A stretch of DNA of 60,162 bases, from contig HF999649.1 in assembly GCA_000434055.1 (NCBI GenBank), forward strand, positions 68,566 through 128,727. Direction: 5' to 3'. Origin of the DNA: Ruminococcus sp. CAG:488. Its GTDB lineage: Bacteria; Bacillota; Clostridia; Oscillospirales; Acutalibacteraceae. Every line of letters begins with the position of its first letter. The first letter of the stretch is position 1. A model generated the notes under the pieces. That model had not been told where the DNA came from. It did no database searches and worked only from the letters and a program-made list of their open reading frames with translations. This document shows, piece by piece, positions 60,128 through 60,162 of this stretch. A program made the translations under genes and the position numbers.

Positions 60128-60162
60128 TCAGAACAAATTTAACGGCGGAATACTATATTCCG

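Overview
The window looks like chromosome from an anaerobic, gut-type Clostridia (Oscillospiraceae/Ruminococcaceae-like). Pointers are the IspH-ribosomal protein S1 fusion, AAGGAGG-type ribosome binding sites with several TTG starts, sigma-A type TTGACA/TATAAT promoters, a load of glycoside hydrolases (GH95, GH78, GH3, GH31), BspA-like LRR and Ig-like (BIG2) surface proteins, and short palindromic repeats of the 'CCTTCCCCTTGAGGGG' kind. The genus cannot be fixed from sequence alone.

Layout. 0.1-5.1 kb (minus strand): FAD oxidoreductase, cmk, plsC, ispH-rpsA, with a repeat cluster inserted between cmk and plsC. 5.2-17 kb (mostly plus): GH95, a HAD phosphatase, a membrane protein, GH78, a lipid kinase (minus), an M28-type peptidase, a metallophosphoesterase, and a thyA-folA-deacetylase operon. 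17-24.4 kb (minus): rmuC, GH3 and a 1161-residue exported protein with two phosphoesterase domains. 24.5-28.9 kb: orphan peptide-type ABC binding lipoprotein, VanZ-like protein, GH31.

29.1-43.4 kb is a 14.3-kb integrative and mobilizable element inserted in the 3' end of a tRNA-Arg(ACG) gene, bounded by a 50-bp direct repeat. Its backbone is a tyrosine integrase, MobC-like protein, MOBP-type relaxase, VirD4-like coupling protein, a DUF3846 protein, and a rolling-circle Rep that joins an HUH endonuclease to an SF3 helicase, the architecture of CRESS-DNA Reps. No type IV secretion channel genes are present, so it should need a helper for transfer. Its cargo (35.9-41.8 kb) is a restriction-modification-like operon: a methyltransferase-fold protein lacking motif IV, an Eco57I-like methyltransferase with NPPY, a HEPN (AbiU2-like) protein, and a 977-residue GIY-YIG nuclease-SF2 helicase fusion. 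This is the best candidate for an undescribed (defence) system. A stretch from about 37.2 to 38.9 kb is clearly AT-richer and looks like a swapped cassette.

43.5-60.2 kb (mostly minus): LMW phosphatase, ADP-ribosylglycohydrolase, two lipoproteins, a two-gene 5'-thio/deoxyadenosine salvage pair (MtnA-like plus MtaD-like), an unusual XRE-helix-turn-helix/transmembrane/lipase fusion, a VTT membrane protein with galK, a frameshifted metallophosphoesterase, and a cysteine-repeat surface protein. A class B penicillin-binding protein and rpsB follow on the plus strand. All functions are assigned from motifs read by eye; no searches were run.
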